This document shows, in pieces, positions 22,939 through 23,236 of a stretch of 23,236 nt of DNA. The translations under genes were made by a program, and so were the position numbers. Location: assembly GCA_001643535.1 (NCBI GenBank), contig LXTG01000014.1, positions 1 to 23,236 of the forward strand, given 5' to 3'. Each line of letters starts with the position of its first letter. Position 1 is the stretch's first letter. The notes under the pieces are model-generated. The model had not been told where the DNA came from, did no database searches, and saw only the letters and a program-made list of their open reading frames with translations. The DNA is from a candidate division NC10 bacterium SPGG6. Lineage in GTDB: Bacteria; Methylomirabilota; Methylomirabilia; Methylomirabilales; CSP1-5.

Positions 22939-23236
22939 GTGAGGAAACCATTGAAAATTATTTTAATGCTGTTGCTGGGCGTATCGTTGGGTTTGGCCGC
23001 TTGTACCTCAGAGCCATCATTAATCCGGGCGGCAAAGGAGGGCGACACCGAGACGGTGAAAACCTTGCTGGCCGCCGGGGCGGACGTGCATCCGCAAAAC
23101 AAGTTTGGCGAGACAGCCTTGATGCAAGCGGCAGTCAAGGGCCACCCCGACACCGTCCACGCCTTGCTGGCCGCCGGGGCGGACGTGCATGCGAAAGACA
23201 GAGATGGCTGGACAGCCTTGATGCAAGCGGCATGGC
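22939..23236 (+). CDS. Ankyrin-repeat lipoprotein (3' end outside window)
   Basis: A GTG with AGAGGG eight bases upstream opens a frame that runs off the window after 99 codons. The N-terminus is a lipoprotein signal: RKPLKIILMLLLGVSLG followed by the lipobox LAAC (Cys22) and TSEPS. Ankyrin repeats of 33 residues begin directly after it, with ETVKTLLAAGADVH and HTVHALLAAGADVH-type helices and GETALMQAA turns. Such repeats bind partner proteins, here presumably in the periplasm or at a membrane. The repeats are nearly identical at DNA level with a 99-bp period. The gene follows a terminator, and no convincing promoter is visible in the 65-bp gap. Confidence 0.88.
   Translation, partial: MRKPLKIILMLLLGVSLGLAACTSEPSLIRAAKEGDTETVKTLLAAGADVHPQNKFGETALMQAAVKGHPDTVHALLAAGADVHAKDRDGWTALMQAAW
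23063..23232 (+). repeat. 99-bp tandem coding repeat (ankyrin units)
   Basis: Two blocks recur with exact 99-bp spacing: a 29-bp block starting CCTTGCTGGCCGCCGGGG at 23063-23091 and 23162-23190, and a 22-bp block starting GACAGCCTTGATG at 23112-23133 and 23211-23232. Sequence between them differs. DNA-level identity implies recent duplication or ongoing gene conversion of ankyrin units. Confidence 0.85.

Noticed and set aside
23063..23232. Repeats at the right edge as a CRISPR array
   Set aside because: The repeats are in frame, spaced 99 bp and encode ankyrin units.

Overview
The window is a GC-rich stretch of chromosome from a diderm (LPS-making) bacterium. LptE, MurJ, a class I ketol-acid reductoisomerase, a six-domain ribosomal protein S1 and HU/IHF all fit a Gram-negative cell. 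Gene order (leuS-lptE-holA; rpsT divergent from murJ; miaA-aroA-cmk-plsC-rpsA-sppA-ihf) and the palindromic intergenic elements recall environmental lineages such as Methylomirabilota (NC10), Nitrospirota or deep Proteobacteria. That placement is an impression, not a measurement. Nearly everything reads as core housekeeping on the + strand. The exceptions are a hicBA toxin-antitoxin pair at the left edge and rpsT, both on the - strand.

Layout. 1-465(-): hicB-hicA, with hicA cut by the edge. 722-4999(+): leuS, lptE, holA. 5000-5398: non-coding, with inverted repeats. 5399-5671(-): rpsT with a UUG start and a near-consensus sigma70 promoter whose -35 box overlaps the murJ start codon. 5732-7315(+): murJ. 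7328-12811(+): a branched-chain amino acid operon with its own promoter and leader, then a divergent ThDP enzyme, an IlvB-like large subunit, ilvN and ilvC, closed by a strong terminator. 12846-18725: new promoter, small membrane protein (DUF4845-like), miaA, aroA, cmk, plsC and rpsA, several with overlapping ends. 18729-22873: sppA, HU/IHF, a frameshifted class III adenylate cyclase gene, a HIT-family hydrolase and a bifunctional-nuclease-family (DUF151) protein, followed by a probable terminator. 22939-end: start of an ankyrin-repeat lipoprotein.

The most interesting part is the ilv operon. The IlvB-like protein has every acetolactate-synthase hallmark in its middle and C-terminal domains, but the invariant catalytic glutamate (HEQ motif) is a proline (HPQ, Pro49), and other active-site motifs of its pyrimidine domain are altered. 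The gene directly upstream encodes a second, very divergent ThDP enzyme that does keep a glutamate (Glu67) at the equivalent position. The two could form a mixed ThDP enzyme in which one subunit supplies the glutamate and the other an intact diphosphate/FAD half. This is a hypothesis from motif reading.

The second notable point is that 19945-21006 and 21009-21797 are two pieces of one gene. The protein sequence continues in the other frame across a G-rich run near 20899-20904, joining an unrecognised N-terminal region to an apparently catalytically complete class III adenylate cyclase domain.
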